DNA of 64,000 bases from Pseudanabaena sp. UWO311. GTDB lineage: Bacteria; Cyanobacteriota; Cyanobacteriia; Pseudanabaenales; Pseudanabaenaceae. The stretch covers positions 62,001-126,000 of the forward strand of contig NZ_SJEE01000011.1 of assembly GCF_006937785.1 (NCBI RefSeq), read 5' to 3'. The notes beneath the pieces are model-generated. The model had not been told where the DNA came from. It did not search any database and worked only from the letters and a program-made list of their open reading frames with translations. Both the position numbers and the translations under genes were made by a program. Within the stretch, counting starts at the first letter, position 1, and every line of letters starts with the position of its first letter. Positions 1-9,989 of this stretch are shown piece after piece.

Positions 1-82
1 GAATCGGTGTGGGCTCAGTATAGCCGCGTGCAGTGACAGCGCGAACGATTTGATCAGACAAACCAAGGGCTGAGAAAGACAT
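1..82 (-). CDS. DEAD-box RNA helicase, N-terminal fragment
   Basis: The first 27 codons of a minus-strand gene that runs off the left edge. The start ATG is at 80-82. The peptide begins MSFSALGLSDQIVRAV and ends GYTEPTPI, which is the Q-motif segment (LGLS..I..A....GY..PTPIQ) found at the start of DEAD-box ATP-dependent RNA helicases such as RhlE and CrhR. Such proteins unwind RNA duplexes in ribosome assembly, mRNA decay or cold adaptation. The helicase core lies outside the window, so the subfamily cannot be decided. The upstream side (83-457) contains only repeats and no further gene. Confidence 0.8.
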   Translation of the reverse strand, partial: MSFSALGLSDQIVRAVTARGYTEPTPI

Positions 83-160
83 AGAACTCCAAATTGTGTG
101 TCAGTTTTTTATCGGTCTGTCGCTGTTAATGTTGCCATTTTTATTCGTGCCAATTCATTC

Positions 161-260
161 ATACCAATTCTTAGAGGGTTGCGACATTTCTAAGAATCTA
201 AAACCTTACCCAGAGGGATTTTAAAGCTTCAAATATGGCTAAGCCATTTTTGAAATTGGT
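161..260. repeat. MITE-like element, diverged copy D
   Basis: The ends ATACCAATT and AATTGGT are inverted. Inside are two hairpins (ATTCTTAGA...TCTAAGAAT and TTCAAA...TTTTGAA) on either side of a centre reading AAAACCTTACCCAGAGGGATTTT. The plan is the same as the copies at 35511, 53471 and 56823, so this is an older, diverged member. No open reading frame is present. Together with the partial palindrome at 397-446 it makes up most of the recognisable content of the gap at 83-457. Confidence 0.6.
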
Positions 261-396
261 GTCAGATGGAGCAGAGACAGGAGGATTTAATGAGTCAGCA
301 GTATCAATAACTGGGAGCAGATACTGTAGGTCTAGATTCTAGCAGAGGTTGGTAATTTATGGTGAAATTGATGATTAGAGCCAGTAATTCTCATAT

Positions 397-446
397 GAAA
401 ACTATTTTGGTATTTTCAGCACCGCAGGTACAGCAAACTCCAAAAT
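397..446. repeat. Partial copy of ~55 bp palindrome family
   Basis: The right half (CAGCAAACTCCAAAATTGG) closely matches the palindromes at 58404-58458 and, less closely, 35329-35383. The left arm has decayed. The preceding bases (AGTAATTCTCATATGAAAA) resemble the sequence before the 35329 copy (AGCAATTCTCATTATGAAA), so the repeated unit extends beyond the hairpin. Confidence 0.55.
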
Positions 447-457
447 TGGTTTTGGGT

Positions 458-2536
458 TTAGCCAGTCTCTATCAGTTTATTGAGATAGTTTAAAATATTG
501 CGAAGTTGGAAACCTTTTGCCAATTCTATGATTTTTCCAGTAAATGTTTTTAGTCCATCATCAGACCTTTCTAAATCTTTTAAAAGCTTTTGGAGAGAAT
601 CTAAATCGCCTGCTTGTATCAGTTCTATTAACTTTAAAATGATTTGTCGAGAAGGTAGCAAAATGTTGTTGGCGATCGCTTGATCTGCTAAAGATGATTG
701 AGAAGAAGCTTCGGAATCGGCAAAATAGCAGTACTCCCACTCTAAGTTCAAATTTGCTTGAATTATGTCCATTAATGGCTGCATGGTGATGGGTTTCACT
801 AGAATATCAGCGCAACCAGCTTCTATACATTTCTGGCGATCGCTTTCAATGATATCTTCCAATATCATAATTATAACAACGTTCTTCAGCTTAGAATTCT
901 GACGGATTTTACGCAGAATATTCCAATTATCATCATCTAAATTTTTTAATCCGAGTAAAAGCAAATCAGGAATATACGCGGATGTTTTATCAAAACTATC
1001 AAGTCCACCTTCAGCTTCGATGATGTCAAAATCTAAAGGTGTAAGCATATCTATCAATACATTACGGTCTAATTGTTCTGAATCCGCTACGACGATTTTA
1101 AGCTTTTCGCCTTTATAACCAATGATTTCAAGATTCAGTTGGATCTGCTCAGTCGTTTTTGTATTTATGTAAGTAGGCAAATCAATTTCGATCCAGAAAG
1201 TACTACCTTGCCCTACGGTACTTGCTACATTTAGCTCCCCTCCCATCAACTCGATTAGGCGCTTGCTAATCGGTAAACCCAAGCCAGTTCCTGATTGCAT
1301 TTTGATGGGATCACCAACTTGTTCAAAGGATTGGAATATTTTGGGCAAATCCTCTGGCGCGATCCCCACACCACTATCGATGACATCAAAACGAATTTTG
1401 CCATCAACTAGACTCTGCACTGTCAGAGTTACAGTCCCCTTGTCTGTAAACTTGATGGCATTACCTACAAGATTAAACAACACTTGGCGCAAACGCTTAG
1501 CATCACCATAAACAAGCTTAGGAATTTGTCCAATTATCTTATAAATAACTTCAATACCTTGACTGCTTGCCTGAACCTGAAATATGTCGATTAGACTATT
1601 GAGAAGTTCATCTAAGTGGAACATATCACGATCAATCTCTAATCTACCTGCCTCAATTTTGGATAGATCGAGAATGTCATTAATTAATGTAAGTAAATGC
1701 TGACCACTTCGCAGGATAACATTTAGCCCATCTTGATGTTTAACGGGGTCATCGCTCAGTTTTAGAAGTTGAGCATAGCCTAGAATTCCATTAAGAGGGG
1801 TTCTCAGTTCATGACTCATATTAGTCAAAAACTGACTTTTTGCTTTATTTGCGCTATCAGCAGCTTCTTTAGCAATTTCGAGTTCAATAGTGCGCTCTTG
1901 GACTCGCTTTTCTAAATTCTGATTAAATTGATAGAGCTTTTTGTTTAAGATAGCCATCTTTTGACGGCCTTCGGCAAGATTTACGATACTGCTGTATGCT
2001 CTGAGACTAGAAATTAGGGTCGTAAATAATTTCTGCTCGGTCAGCTCAGTTTTTGACTTATAGTCATTGATGTCATAGTTCAAAATCACCGAAGATTCAG
2101 GGAAATAACCTGGCTGACCTGTGCGGAGGATAATCCGAACCAGTTGATTTTGCAGAACTTCACGGATATGTTTGACAGCTTGTAATCCTGCGTCATTGGT
2201 TTCCATAATCACATCTTGCAGGATCACCGCAATGTCAGGATTTTGCTCAATCGTTTTAATTCCTTCAGCACCCGAAAAAGCAGAGATGATTTTCAATTCT
2301 TTGCCTGCAAACTTAAATTCCTCTAGAGCAAGCTTGGTAACTTTATGCACGGAGGGATCGTCATCACAGATCAAAATTTGCCATGTTGATCTGCTTAGTA
2401 ATGAGGTAAATTCAAATATTTCTTGAGATTCTTTATTGTAATCTTCTAGACTAGAGAAATTCTTTTTCTCATTGTCCAAAAAAGACCTATCCTCATCCTC
2501 TTCTATAAAAATCAGCTCATCTGAATCTAAAGGCAT
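458..2536 (-). CDS. Hybrid histidine kinase, REC-HisKA-HATPase-pseudoREC
   Basis: A cytoplasmic 692-residue two-component kinase with no membrane segment. Domains in order: receiver (about 52-175) with acidic pocket ICDDD and phospho-Asp D108; coiled coil (190-235); HisKA with H242 in [18 protein letters not shown]; HATPase with N359, DSGVGI near 387 and GTGLGLP near 417; then a second receiver-like domain (about 480-598). In that last domain the phospho-acceptor position is glycine (PDLLLLGL, G529) and one pocket acid is alanine (VVADS), although K581 remains. It is therefore probably a pseudo-receiver used for binding rather than phosphotransfer. A short alpha-helical tail follows, possibly HPT-like but without a clear histidine motif. 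It lies downstream of the DUF928-CHAT-haemagglutinin genes on the same strand, separated by a hairpin. Confidence 0.9.
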   Translation of the reverse strand: MPLDSDELIFIEEDEDRSFLDNEKKNFSSLEDYNKESQEIFEFTSLLSRSTWQILICDDDPSVHKVTKLALEEFKFAGKELKIISAFSGAEGIKTIEQNPDIAVILQDVIMETNDAGLQAVKHIREVLQNQLVRIILRTGQPGYFPESSVILNYDINDYKSKTELTEQKLFTTLISSLRAYSSIVNLAEGRQKMAILNKKLYQFNQNLEKRVQERTIELEIAKEAADSANKAKSQFLTNMSHELRTPLNGILGYAQLLKLSDDPVKHQDGLNVILRSGQHLLTLINDILDLSKIEAGRLEIDRDMFHLDELLNSLIDIFQVQASSQGIEVIYKIIGQIPKLVYGDAKRLRQVLFNLVGNAIKFTDKGTVTLTVQSLVDGKIRFDVIDSGVGIAPEDLPKIFQSFEQVGDPIKMQSGTGLGLPISKRLIELMGGELNVASTVGQGSTFWIEIDLPTYINTKTTEQIQLNLEIIGYKGEKLKIVVADSEQLDRNVLIDMLTPLDFDIIEAEGGLDSFDKTSAYIPDLLLLGLKNLDDDNWNILRKIRQNSKLKNVVIIMILEDIIESDRQKCIEAGCADILVKPITMQPLMDIIQANLNLEWEYCYFADSEASSQSSLADQAIANNILLPSRQIILKLIELIQAGDLDSLQKLLKDLERSDDGLKTFTGKIIELAKGFQLRNILNYLNKLIETG

Positions 2537-2549
2537 TTTTCTATTTCAT

Positions 2550-2614
2550 AAATGATTTGATAGTGATGATAAGGATTGACGGCGCTTCGCGCTGCCAATC
2601 CTTATCAAATCATT
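2550..2614 (-). terminator. Long interrupted palindrome between DUF928 gene and kinase
   Basis: Inner arms GATAAGGATTG...CAATCCTTATC meet in a GGCGC-TTC-GCGC-type core. Outer arms AAATGATTTG and CAAATCATTT extend the stem after a one-sided bulge. It lies downstream of the DUF928 gene and just upstream of the kinase start at 2536. It could end the first transcript or lie in the kinase leader. It lacks a strong T-run on the minus strand. Confidence 0.5.
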
Positions 2615-2621
2615 TGGTGGA

Positions 2622-3371
2622 TTAGTTTGTAAGAGGAGTATTTGCTATGGACTCTAAGCTGGTGGACTTGAGTAAATTTAGCCAACTAGTCATAAGTTCG
2701 GGACTATTGGGTTGAGAAATACGCAAACTTGCAAGACCTGCGATCGCTTCATGCCAAATCCCAAATTTTGCGTACAAAGATACTCGTTCGAGCTCGGTCG
2801 CTTTCTCTAATTTGCTTAGTAAAGTTGTGTCTGGTTTGATGCGACGGATAATGCCTTCGGCAAATATATCTTCAGGATCACCAGTTTCACATATGACGGA
2901 GATTAGCCATTTGTAATCTTTCCCAACTTCTAAGGGAGTGCCCTCGAATTGAACATTGATGATGCTAGGAGTGCTAGTTAGAGTGATAGTCTTTTGGGCG
3001 ATGCCTTTACCTTGCTGATTTTCAAGGGTGAACTCTACGGCGATCGCAGATGTTTTGGGAATATATGCCAAAAATGTTGGACTAGCCGAGACTGTAAGTC
3101 CAAATTTGTTTTGAGGGAGTAAGGGTGTCAGTTGCTGCTCTAAAGATTTTTTGATTTTGTCCTCTCTAGGCTGAATATCACGATTTTTCAGACATTGTCC
3201 ATCATTGGTACGCCTTCCCCCGCCAATAGTTGTTGTTGGTGCAGGGTTACTTGCCGACGGTTCAAATGTTTGGGCGCGAGCATCTGATGAAAAAACAAAA
3301 AAAGTGGTGATCTCCCAGATTGTTGCGATCGAGATAAGGACAAAGTATCGATAGAAGTATTTAGAAAGCAT
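2622..3371 (-). CDS. DUF928 family secreted protein
   Basis: I choose the ATG at 3371 (249 residues) because AAGG lies about 5 nt upstream and the signal sequence begins there; a TTG at 3410 would add 13 residues. An N-terminal hydrophobic segment ends in SSDARAQTF, a likely signal-peptidase site. The body contains the DUF928 pattern: a beta-rich region with LTVSASPTFLAYIP, FEGTPLEVGKDYKWL and a cysteine in SVICETGDP, then a helical tail with YAKFGIWHEAI. DUF928 proteins are known mainly from cyanobacteria, often near CHAT, haemagglutinin and CHASE2 genes as here. Their biochemical role is unknown. It is separated from the upstream CHAT gene by a terminator-like hairpin. Confidence 0.8.
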   Translation of the reverse strand: MLSKYFYRYFVLISIATIWEITTFFVFSSDARAQTFEPSASNPAPTTTIGGGRRTNDGQCLKNRDIQPREDKIKKSLEQQLTPLLPQNKFGLTVSASPTFLAYIPKTSAIAVEFTLENQQGKGIAQKTITLTSTPSIINVQFEGTPLEVGKDYKWLISVICETGDPEDIFAEGIIRRIKPDTTLLSKLEKATELERVSLYAKFGIWHEAIAGLASLRISQPNSPELMTSWLNLLKSTSLESIANTPLTN

Positions 3372-3529
3372 AGCCTTATACCTAGAGAAGCAATAACTGA
3401 ATAAATGCAAATTTTTCTAGTGGTCTAAATTAGCAGCAATGTCATGAAAATGCTTAATTAATATTAAGTAATATATTACTCGGTTTTTTCACGAATGGTT
3501 AATTATCGCTTGTAAAATCTAGAAAACTT

Positions 3530-3570
3530 CATAAAAAGAAGATGGTGCAAAGCGCTATCTTCTTTTTATG
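3530..3570 (-). terminator. Terminator hairpin after CHAT gene
   Basis: Arms CATAAAAAGAAGAT and ATCTTCTTTTTATG enclose a GC core GGTGC-AAA-GCGCT. It lies immediately after the CHAT stop codon, and the A-rich arm gives a U-run on the minus-strand transcript, as expected for an intrinsic terminator. Confidence 0.75.
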
Positions 3571-3571
3571 A

Positions 3572-6160
3572 TTACAACCAATTTCCGATTAAAACAAATG
3601 GAGCCCAATAGAAGGGGTGGGTATACTGTGGGTTTTTCAGAAGACTGAGCTGGGCTTTCTGTAAAGCATTAGCTTTACCTGTGCCGAGAGTCGCTAGTTC
3701 TTGATAAAAGTTTTTCATAAACGTTGCGGTGGCACTATCTTCTACTGACCACAAGCTTGCGATCGTGCTACGTGCTCCCGATCGCACAGCCATTCCTGCT
3801 AGTCCTAAAGTAGCTCGATTATCTCCCTTAGCAGTTTTGCATGCACTAAGCACCAATAGCTCAATGGGAATGCGGCTATCTTGCTCTCTAGATTGCAATA
3901 ATTCTCCTAACTGTTTGACTCCAAGTCGATTATTCCACGTTAAAACAAACGTTTTTTCAGCATCAGAGCTAAATTCACCGTGAGTAGCTAGATGCACTAC
4001 TCTATAGGGGATTTTCCTAATTTGTTTTTGAATAGATTCGCTAATAAAATCTTCATTTAGTAATAGGGTTTGAGCTGACACAAGGGAAGCAATTTGCTGA
4101 ACCTCTCTTTCGACATTTGGTAAAGCATTAAAATTTTGAGTTTCCTTACTCACTCCCCCGACAAATACAGTTAGTTGTTGGCGTTTGAGTGGGCGAGGAT
4201 CGATGAGTTGTAACCCAGGTGTGATAGCTAGATTATATTTTTCCATCAAATACTTTTGCCCATCATAAAGGACTGACATGGGCAGGTTTCTTAGAGAACC
4301 ATCAAGAACAAAGACTAAGGTTTTAATTTTGTTCGCAGCTAAAATAGATTCTGTCTCTTTCCCTATTAATATGTTGTAAATTTTTGCGGACACTGCTTTA
4401 ATATCAGTCTCAAGGGATGTTCGACGTAGCGATCGCCTTAATTCGCTCAAGAGACTTTCGAGATTGTTCTCAGAAATTTTGGTGGTGCTGTGTAGTAACG
4501 AACGATTTGGTAGTGAAATAATAACTTCTAGACTATCTGGCAAAACGATTGGGTAGATGACGGCAGCTTGTGGATCAACTTCATCAACTTGTGTAGTCAT
4601 CCCTGTAAGGCAAGCTTCTTTAAAAAAGTTGTCTAATTCGGCAAGTTGTAAAGATTCAATTATTTTACGAGCGGCTTTGAGATTTTCTTGACTAACTGGC
4701 TTTCCATCTTCAGGAGTAAGAAGTAAGGCGACAAGCTGACGGTAAACTGGTTCGACACTATCACGGAAAGAAAACTGAATGTCTTCATTACTAGATACAA
4801 GGTCGCCACGGATCGAAGTTAGCGTGTTGACAGATTCTGTATAAGCGATGATCGCCTTAGGATTGTTACCTTGAGATTTGAGTATTCGTCCGAGTTGCCA
4901 TTGCCAGCGATAGGCTATATCTGAAGCATTATTGGTTTGAGACACAAGGAGCGCTTTCTCAGTTAGGATTTGAGCTTCTGAGAACTGTTGATTTTGTTCA
5001 TAGAGATAGCCTAGATATCCGATCGCATAGGATTCGGCTCTAATGTCACCCATCTCATGGGCTTGTTGGGTAGCTGTTGCAAGGAGTTTAGCAGGGGCTT
5101 GGCGATCGCTTGTGGGATTTAGTTTAATTAGACTTTGCGCAAAGTTCACTCTTGCGTAGACTGAGGCTCGGCTGGGCGGGAGGTTCAGCAGCTGGGTTTG
5201 AATATCATCTAGCAATAATCTGGCTGCTTCAGGCTGATTCAGTTTAATCTGGAGACGTAGTTGATTTAATTGGGCTTGGACTTTTTGGCTGGGAAAGATT
5301 GCGGTATTAGCAGCTTGCTGATAATAGCTGATCGCTTCGGTAGGTTGTTGTGAGCTATAGGCGGTATTTCCTAAACTTAATAGAATATCTGCCATGATCG
5401 AAGAGTCATTTAGCTTTTTTGCGATCGCCAGACTCTCTTGCAATACCAGTTTGGAACCTTGGATATCTCCACACAATCGTAGGGTTTCACCGAGATTGAG
5501 CAAAATTGCTGCCTTAAGAGAGGAGTCGGGGTGTTCTTTGAGTTCTACTTGGGCTTGATCGAGGGTCTCTTTAGCTTTGGGATATAGAGCTAGCGATCGC
5601 ATAGCTTGACTCTGGTTAATCTTGCTACGAATAGCTCCATCTTTATCTCCTGCCTGCTGGTAGGTGATGGTGGCTCTTTGCCAAATTGCTAATGCGTCTT
5701 GAGCCTTGCCCTGTGCGAGTTGAATATTGCCCTGAATATTGAGAGCCTGAGCTAGTAATTTAGGTTGCTGTGAATCAGATTGGAGGATTTCTATACTGAG
5801 GACGATCTCCTGCTCTGCTTGCTTCCATTGTCCGAGTTGTTGATGTGCTAAGGCAAGATTTTGCAAAACAATGGCGTGATTGAGTCGATCGCCTTGTTTT
5901 ATACAAATATCAGCAGCTTGTTGCCAAATTGCGATCGCTTTTGCATATTGTCCTAATCGGTAATATTGCTTGCCATTCTGTACAAGAGTTGTCAGGCTAT
6001 CAGTATTAGGTATTTGACTGAGCGTTATATCGCTGTTTTTTTTTGAGGAGATATTGGCAATACTAGGCTGAACACTCCACCCTAAAAGGATAGTTAATAT
6101 AGTTATGCAAATTCCTATACCGATTAGTTTGTAGGTTTTCCGCCGAGAAGCAATGCTCAT
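3572..6160 (-). CDS. TPR-CHAT domain protein (caspase-like fold)
   Basis: Starting at the ATG at 6160 gives 862 residues and avoids overlapping the upstream haemagglutinin, which ends at 6177; a start at 6232 would overlap it by 56 bp. A hydrophobic segment near the N-terminus (KLIGIGICITILTILLGW) suggests a membrane anchor or signal peptide. Then come about ten TPR-type helical repeats (roughly 55-450) and a C-terminal CHAT domain (roughly 535-862). The CHAT His-Cys dyad is intact: ATHGEF (His 727) and LSACKTAKGDNR (Cys 774), followed by GLAGMAVRSGARSTIASLW. CHAT proteins are clan CD peptidase relatives. Here it is the second gene after a TpsA-like exoprotein, so proteolytic processing of that partner is possible but only inferred. 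Confidence 0.88.
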   Translation of the reverse strand: MSIASRRKTYKLIGIGICITILTILLGWSVQPSIANISSKKNSDITLSQIPNTDSLTTLVQNGKQYYRLGQYAKAIAIWQQAADICIKQGDRLNHAIVLQNLALAHQQLGQWKQAEQEIVLSIEILQSDSQQPKLLAQALNIQGNIQLAQGKAQDALAIWQRATITYQQAGDKDGAIRSKINQSQAMRSLALYPKAKETLDQAQVELKEHPDSSLKAAILLNLGETLRLCGDIQGSKLVLQESLAIAKKLNDSSIMADILLSLGNTAYSSQQPTEAISYYQQAANTAIFPSQKVQAQLNQLRLQIKLNQPEAARLLLDDIQTQLLNLPPSRASVYARVNFAQSLIKLNPTSDRQAPAKLLATATQQAHEMGDIRAESYAIGYLGYLYEQNQQFSEAQILTEKALLVSQTNNASDIAYRWQWQLGRILKSQGNNPKAIIAYTESVNTLTSIRGDLVSSNEDIQFSFRDSVEPVYRQLVALLLTPEDGKPVSQENLKAARKIIESLQLAELDNFFKEACLTGMTTQVDEVDPQAAVIYPIVLPDSLEVIISLPNRSLLHSTTKISENNLESLLSELRRSLRRTSLETDIKAVSAKIYNILIGKETESILAANKIKTLVFVLDGSLRNLPMSVLYDGQKYLMEKYNLAITPGLQLIDPRPLKRQQLTVFVGGVSKETQNFNALPNVEREVQQIASLVSAQTLLLNEDFISESIQKQIRKIPYRVVHLATHGEFSSDAEKTFVLTWNNRLGVKQLGELLQSREQDSRIPIELLVLSACKTAKGDNRATLGLAGMAVRSGARSTIASLWSVEDSATATFMKNFYQELATLGTGKANALQKAQLSLLKNPQYTHPFYWAPFVLIGNWL

Positions 6161-6176
6161 ATTTAGACTATTAAAT

Positions 6177-9100
6177 TTATTTTGAACAAGAAAGCTGAGG
6201 GATGGCAGGACTAAGAGGAGTAGAATCAACAACTAATCGCAATCTGCCATAACTATCATGTGCGATCGCATTAGCCTCGACAATAAATTTTGGAGATTCA
6301 TTCTTTACTTCTTGTTTTTGTTCAGTTGCCGAGATTTGATTTGTGTTGCTTGGTACGAGTTCAGCTAGGTCTACTAGAGATTGATTAATGGAAAGCTCAT
6401 CACTAGGACTCTTTGGTAAGCCCCCTCTACCTGCGATCGTAAAGCGATTCTCTCGATTAGAGAACTTCCCCTGCATGGCACAGCTCTGACTAACCTGTTT
6501 CGATGAATCAACAAGATTGAGCGGCAAAGAAGTTAATCCTCGACTTGGATCAATTTCAGGTGTTGTAACTGTTACATTTCCTTGCACCCCAAACTGAGAA
6601 CTAGCGGCAATGTCACTAAAATCTGTTAATTGTGGGCGGAACTCTAGTCCATAGATACCATTAGTCTTAATATCAACATTTCCTCCATTACCCGTAAACG
6701 CATTGGCAAAGATATTGCTGTTTTCGCCTTTCACTCCAACGATAAAACCCGCATTTATTTTAACGTTTCCTCCATTACCTCCAGCGTTTGAAGTACCTGC
6801 GGTAGTGCTAATATTGCTTCCATAACGCAAAAGTAAAATAGCTGGAACAGTTAAATCTATATTACCTCCATTAGTACTAGCTGTTGATGCGGTGATGGAG
6901 GAACCATTCAAAAGAGAGAGGTAATTGGCAAATACAGTAATGTTGCCACCAATGCCAGAGCCTAGACTGCCGACAGCGATTGTCGCTCCATCTTGCAGGG
7001 TCACATACTGCGGATCGATCGTAATATTGCCGCCATCTCCTGTCGAGCCTAATGTGGTATTGGCAAATAAGCCAGTACCCGCAGTAAAGAGAATTGAGTT
7101 TCCCGCAATGAGTCCGATGTTTCCAGCTTTCCCTTTGTTACTAGTTTGCGCAATAATTTGACTATTATCTTTGAAGGTAATGCTCTTTCCTGCGGTAACG
7201 GTGATACTGCCAGCATTACCGATACTACTAGTATTACTAAGGACTTGACTATTATTTTGGAAGGTGATCGCCGCAGGGCTAGTGATCAGAATATTTCCAG
7301 CAGGGGCAATTCCTTGAGTCGTACTCACGATCAGGATATTGTCAAAGATGAGATTACCTAATCCTTTAATAATTACGCCTCCTGATCGCCCACTTTGTCC
7401 AGAACCAAAAATTGTAGTGATGAAAGTGTTGGGATCGTTGATGTCATAGGCTCGTTTAGGGAACTTTACGGTCTTACTCGTAATCACTTGAAGAGATGCG
7501 ATCGCTAAATCACCTAGACCATTAATATTCACTGCTCCTGCTGCTCCAAAGGCAGATGAGGTAAAGAGCGCAAGATTGCTGATTTGATTTTTTGCTGTTA
7601 AATTAACGTCACCCCCATTACCACTTTTTGATGTTGGTGCAGAAATAGAGAATGATAATATATAGCTCGTTAATGCACTGGTAATACTTCCATTGGGCGC
7701 GTTTATAGATACAGATCCGCCATTCTGAGAACTTGCAGATGATGCTAAAGAGTATGCTGATAATGTCGAATTATTTAGTGAAATATTTCCATTGCCAGAG
7801 TAAATTGTAATTGCTCCCCCATTTCGAGAATTAGCGGATCTTGCGAATGAATAGGAATACAATGTCAAATCGTTCAGAATAATGTTGCCCAATGAGGTAG
7901 CTAGAGATATATTTCCTCCATTTCCAGAATGATTTAATTTTGAGGATGAGTAAGAAGCCGTAGATGAGTTCAATGGGGCATTAATTAATGAAATGTTCCC
8001 AGAATAGGAAGCCAAAGAAAATGCTCCTCCATTACCAGAGGAACCAGAACCTGAGTATGTACCAGCATCTAAATAAGTACCAACATCTCCAAAGAAACTT
8101 CTAACATCTTTAACCGTAATATTGCCAGAATAAGTAGCAAAAGCAATGTCTCCAGCATTTCCCGAATTGCCTGATGCCAAGGAAACAGAAGGCGATTTCC
8201 AAATTGGACGAGTAACCGTAATATTACCTGAGTAGGAAACAAGAGATACCGCGCCTGCATTGGCGGAATTACCAGAGTAAGAAAATGAAGAGGACTCAAA
8301 GTATAGTTCGTCTAATATGATGTTACCTAAATAAGAAAAGAATGAAATATTACCGCCATTCCCAGTATTGCCAGAGAATGTAAAGGAATCAGTGTATAGC
8401 TCTGAATTCATCGTAATATTACCAGCATAGGAAGAAATTGTGACTGATCCACCATTTCCTGCATTGCCAGAACCTGGCTCTGAATATGCAATTAAGTTGG
8501 AATTTATAGCAATATCGCCTCGACTATAAATTCGAACATCTCCAGCATTAGCTCCGACTATACCAGTCCCAGTATTAATTTCTTGAGTGGAAATTTTGCC
8601 TTGTAAAGTATTGGGAACAAATTGATTAGTTAAGAACACTAACCCACTAGGTTGACTCACGCGAATATTCCCATTCACAGTAATATCAGATCTAGTAGGA
8701 GGGTTTGCATAGGAAGGAACAGACGCGATCGCACCTAAAACGATAGGACTAGCAGGCAACCCCCCCAATTTTGACCAATCCACTCCTGCTCTTATATCCA
8801 AAGTTGCCTTAGTACTTCCATCAATCGTAATAGGAGTTTGAACTGGGACAATATCTTGAACTGAGCCATTGCTATCTTTGATCGCTTGATAGTCAGTCAA
8901 GTTAAATGTTGCTAAGTCTGCATAACGCTTAGTGGCATTAAATAATGTTGTATTACTGGGATTAATCGTAGAGTTAATAGCCCCAGTATTATTTATAATG
9001 ACATTCGCCATAGTCACACTACCGCCAGCTAAGATATGCAGTGATGCCCCAGTGTAGTTACCTAACGCCACATTGCCATTTGCCAGAATTACTGGATCAT

Positions 9101-9989
9101 TAGGACTGAGCAAATCACCGATAGTTCCATTTAACTTCTCAATATTTAAGTTTCCACCAGCATAGAAATGAGCGTCGCCAACAACAGGATTTTGCGATCG
9201 CAGCACCATATTCCCACCCGACCAAAAACCACTATTAGGGTGATTTAAGGTAAAAATATCAACCGATTGATTTCCTTGTACTAGTATGTCTCTACCAGAT
9301 GCTGCCACAAATTTTGTGTTAGCAGTATCGCGAATCGTTACCGTATCCTGAGCCTGCAAGATCAGATCTCGACCTGCCTGTAATTGACCCTGCAAGTCCA
9401 ATTTGTCAGCATTTAAAACTAAATCTTGTTTCGTTGAGAGATTAGCCTGATTGGCTATCGCAGCACCATTATTACTAGTTCCATACTGCAATCCTGTTGT
9501 AATATTCATTGTTAGCAATGGTGGTGCTTGAGGATTCGTGGCACTAAACTCGCTACCATCGGAGAATTTAAAGCTATTTGCTGTACTACCAACAAATGTT
9601 CCGCCAATATCTAACTTCGCATTTGCGCCAAAGACGATTCCATTGGGATTGAGCAAAAATAAATTTGCATTGCCATTCGCTTTCAATATCCCGTCAATAT
9701 TTGAAACGGAGCCGCCTGTCACTCGCGTCAACACATTCTGAATGTTCGGTGCATTATTAAAATAGGCAGTATTATTTGTCGAAACTGAGAAATCTCGAAA
9801 ACTATGATAGAGGTTAACTCCTCTAATCGTGCCCCCATCAATAGTTTGGATTAGTCCGTTAGTTGTTACTGTAGAGTTATTAGGTAAGGTATTATCTGGG
9901 AGAATCTGCGCCATAGCTGAAAATGCTGTTGTGAAGAAGCTAAAAGCAAATCCACATGTCAATTTGATATAGCGAAGAGCAAGTTTCAT
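6177..9989 (-). CDS. Filamentous-haemagglutinin (TpsA-like) exoprotein
   Basis: 1270 residues. ATG start with GAGGA about 9 nt upstream. The signal peptide ends near FSAMAQ. A TPS secretion domain follows (about 28-160) with the diagnostic NLFLLNPNGIVFGANAKLD. The rest is Gly/Asn/Ser-rich and predicted to be a right-handed beta helix. A block of roughly 35-40-residue repeats with the theme SGNGG..SLASYSGNI lies at about residues 508-795. The C-terminus carries the cyanobacterial signature RFTIAGRGGLPKSP, preceded by a Cys (SQSCAMQGKF), with a second Cys at the end (LSCSK). TpsA proteins are exported through a TpsB (FhaC/ShlB) outer-membrane partner; none is encoded in this window. It is followed 16 bp later by the CHAT gene, so the two are likely co-transcribed. 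Confidence 0.9.
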   Translation of the reverse strand: MKLALRYIKLTCGFAFSFFTTAFSAMAQILPDNTLPNNSTVTTNGLIQTIDGGTIRGVNLYHSFRDFSVSTNNTAYFNNAPNIQNVLTRVTGGSVSNIDGILKANGNANLFLLNPNGIVFGANAKLDIGGTFVGSTANSFKFSDGSEFSATNPQAPPLLTMNITTGLQYGTSNNGAAIANQANLSTKQDLVLNADKLDLQGQLQAGRDLILQAQDTVTIRDTANTKFVAASGRDILVQGNQSVDIFTLNHPNSGFWSGGNMVLRSQNPVVGDAHFYAGGNLNIEKLNGTIGDLLSPNDPVILANGNVALGNYTGASLHILAGGSVTMANVIINNTGAINSTINPSNTTLFNATKRYADLATFNLTDYQAIKDSNGSVQDIVPVQTPITIDGSTKATLDIRAGVDWSKLGGLPASPIVLGAIASVPSYANPPTRSDITVNGNIRVSQPSGLVFLTNQFVPNTLQGKISTQEINTGTGIVGANAGDVRIYSRGDIAINSNLIAYSEPGSGNAGNGGSVTISSYAGNITMNSELYTDSFTFSGNTGNGGNISFFSYLGNIILDELYFESSSFSYSGNSANAGAVSLVSYSGNITVTRPIWKSPSVSLASGNSGNAGDIAFATYSGNITVKDVRSFFGDVGTYLDAGTYSGSGSSGNGGAFSLASYSGNISLINAPLNSSTASYSSSKLNHSGNGGNISLATSLGNIILNDLTLYSYSFARSANSRNGGAITIYSGNGNISLNNSTLSAYSLASSASSQNGGSVSINAPNGSITSALTSYILSFSISAPTSKSGNGGDVNLTAKNQISNLALFTSSAFGAAGAVNINGLGDLAIASLQVITSKTVKFPKRAYDINDPNTFITTIFGSGQSGRSGGVIIKGLGNLIFDNILIVSTTQGIAPAGNILITSPAAITFQNNSQVLSNTSSIGNAGSITVTAGKSITFKDNSQIIAQTSNKGKAGNIGLIAGNSILFTAGTGLFANTTLGSTGDGGNITIDPQYVTLQDGATIAVGSLGSGIGGNITVFANYLSLLNGSSITASTASTNGGNIDLTVPAILLLRYGSNISTTAGTSNAGGNGGNVKINAGFIVGVKGENSNIFANAFTGNGGNVDIKTNGIYGLEFRPQLTDFSDIAASSQFGVQGNVTVTTPEIDPSRGLTSLPLNLVDSSKQVSQSCAMQGKFSNRENRFTIAGRGGLPKSPSDELSINQSLVDLAELVPSNTNQISATEQKQEVKNESPKFIVEANAIAHDSYGRLRLVVDSTPLSPAIPQLSCSK
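7603..8466 (-). repeat. Coding tandem repeats in the haemagglutinin
   Basis: About seven or eight degenerate units of roughly 105-120 bp encode the pattern NGG-(S/A)-hydrophobic-SYSGNI followed by a Ser/Tyr-rich stretch. The units are imperfect, so recombination-driven copy-number change may be slower than in perfect repeats. They are probably coils of the beta-helix stalk. Confidence 0.6.
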
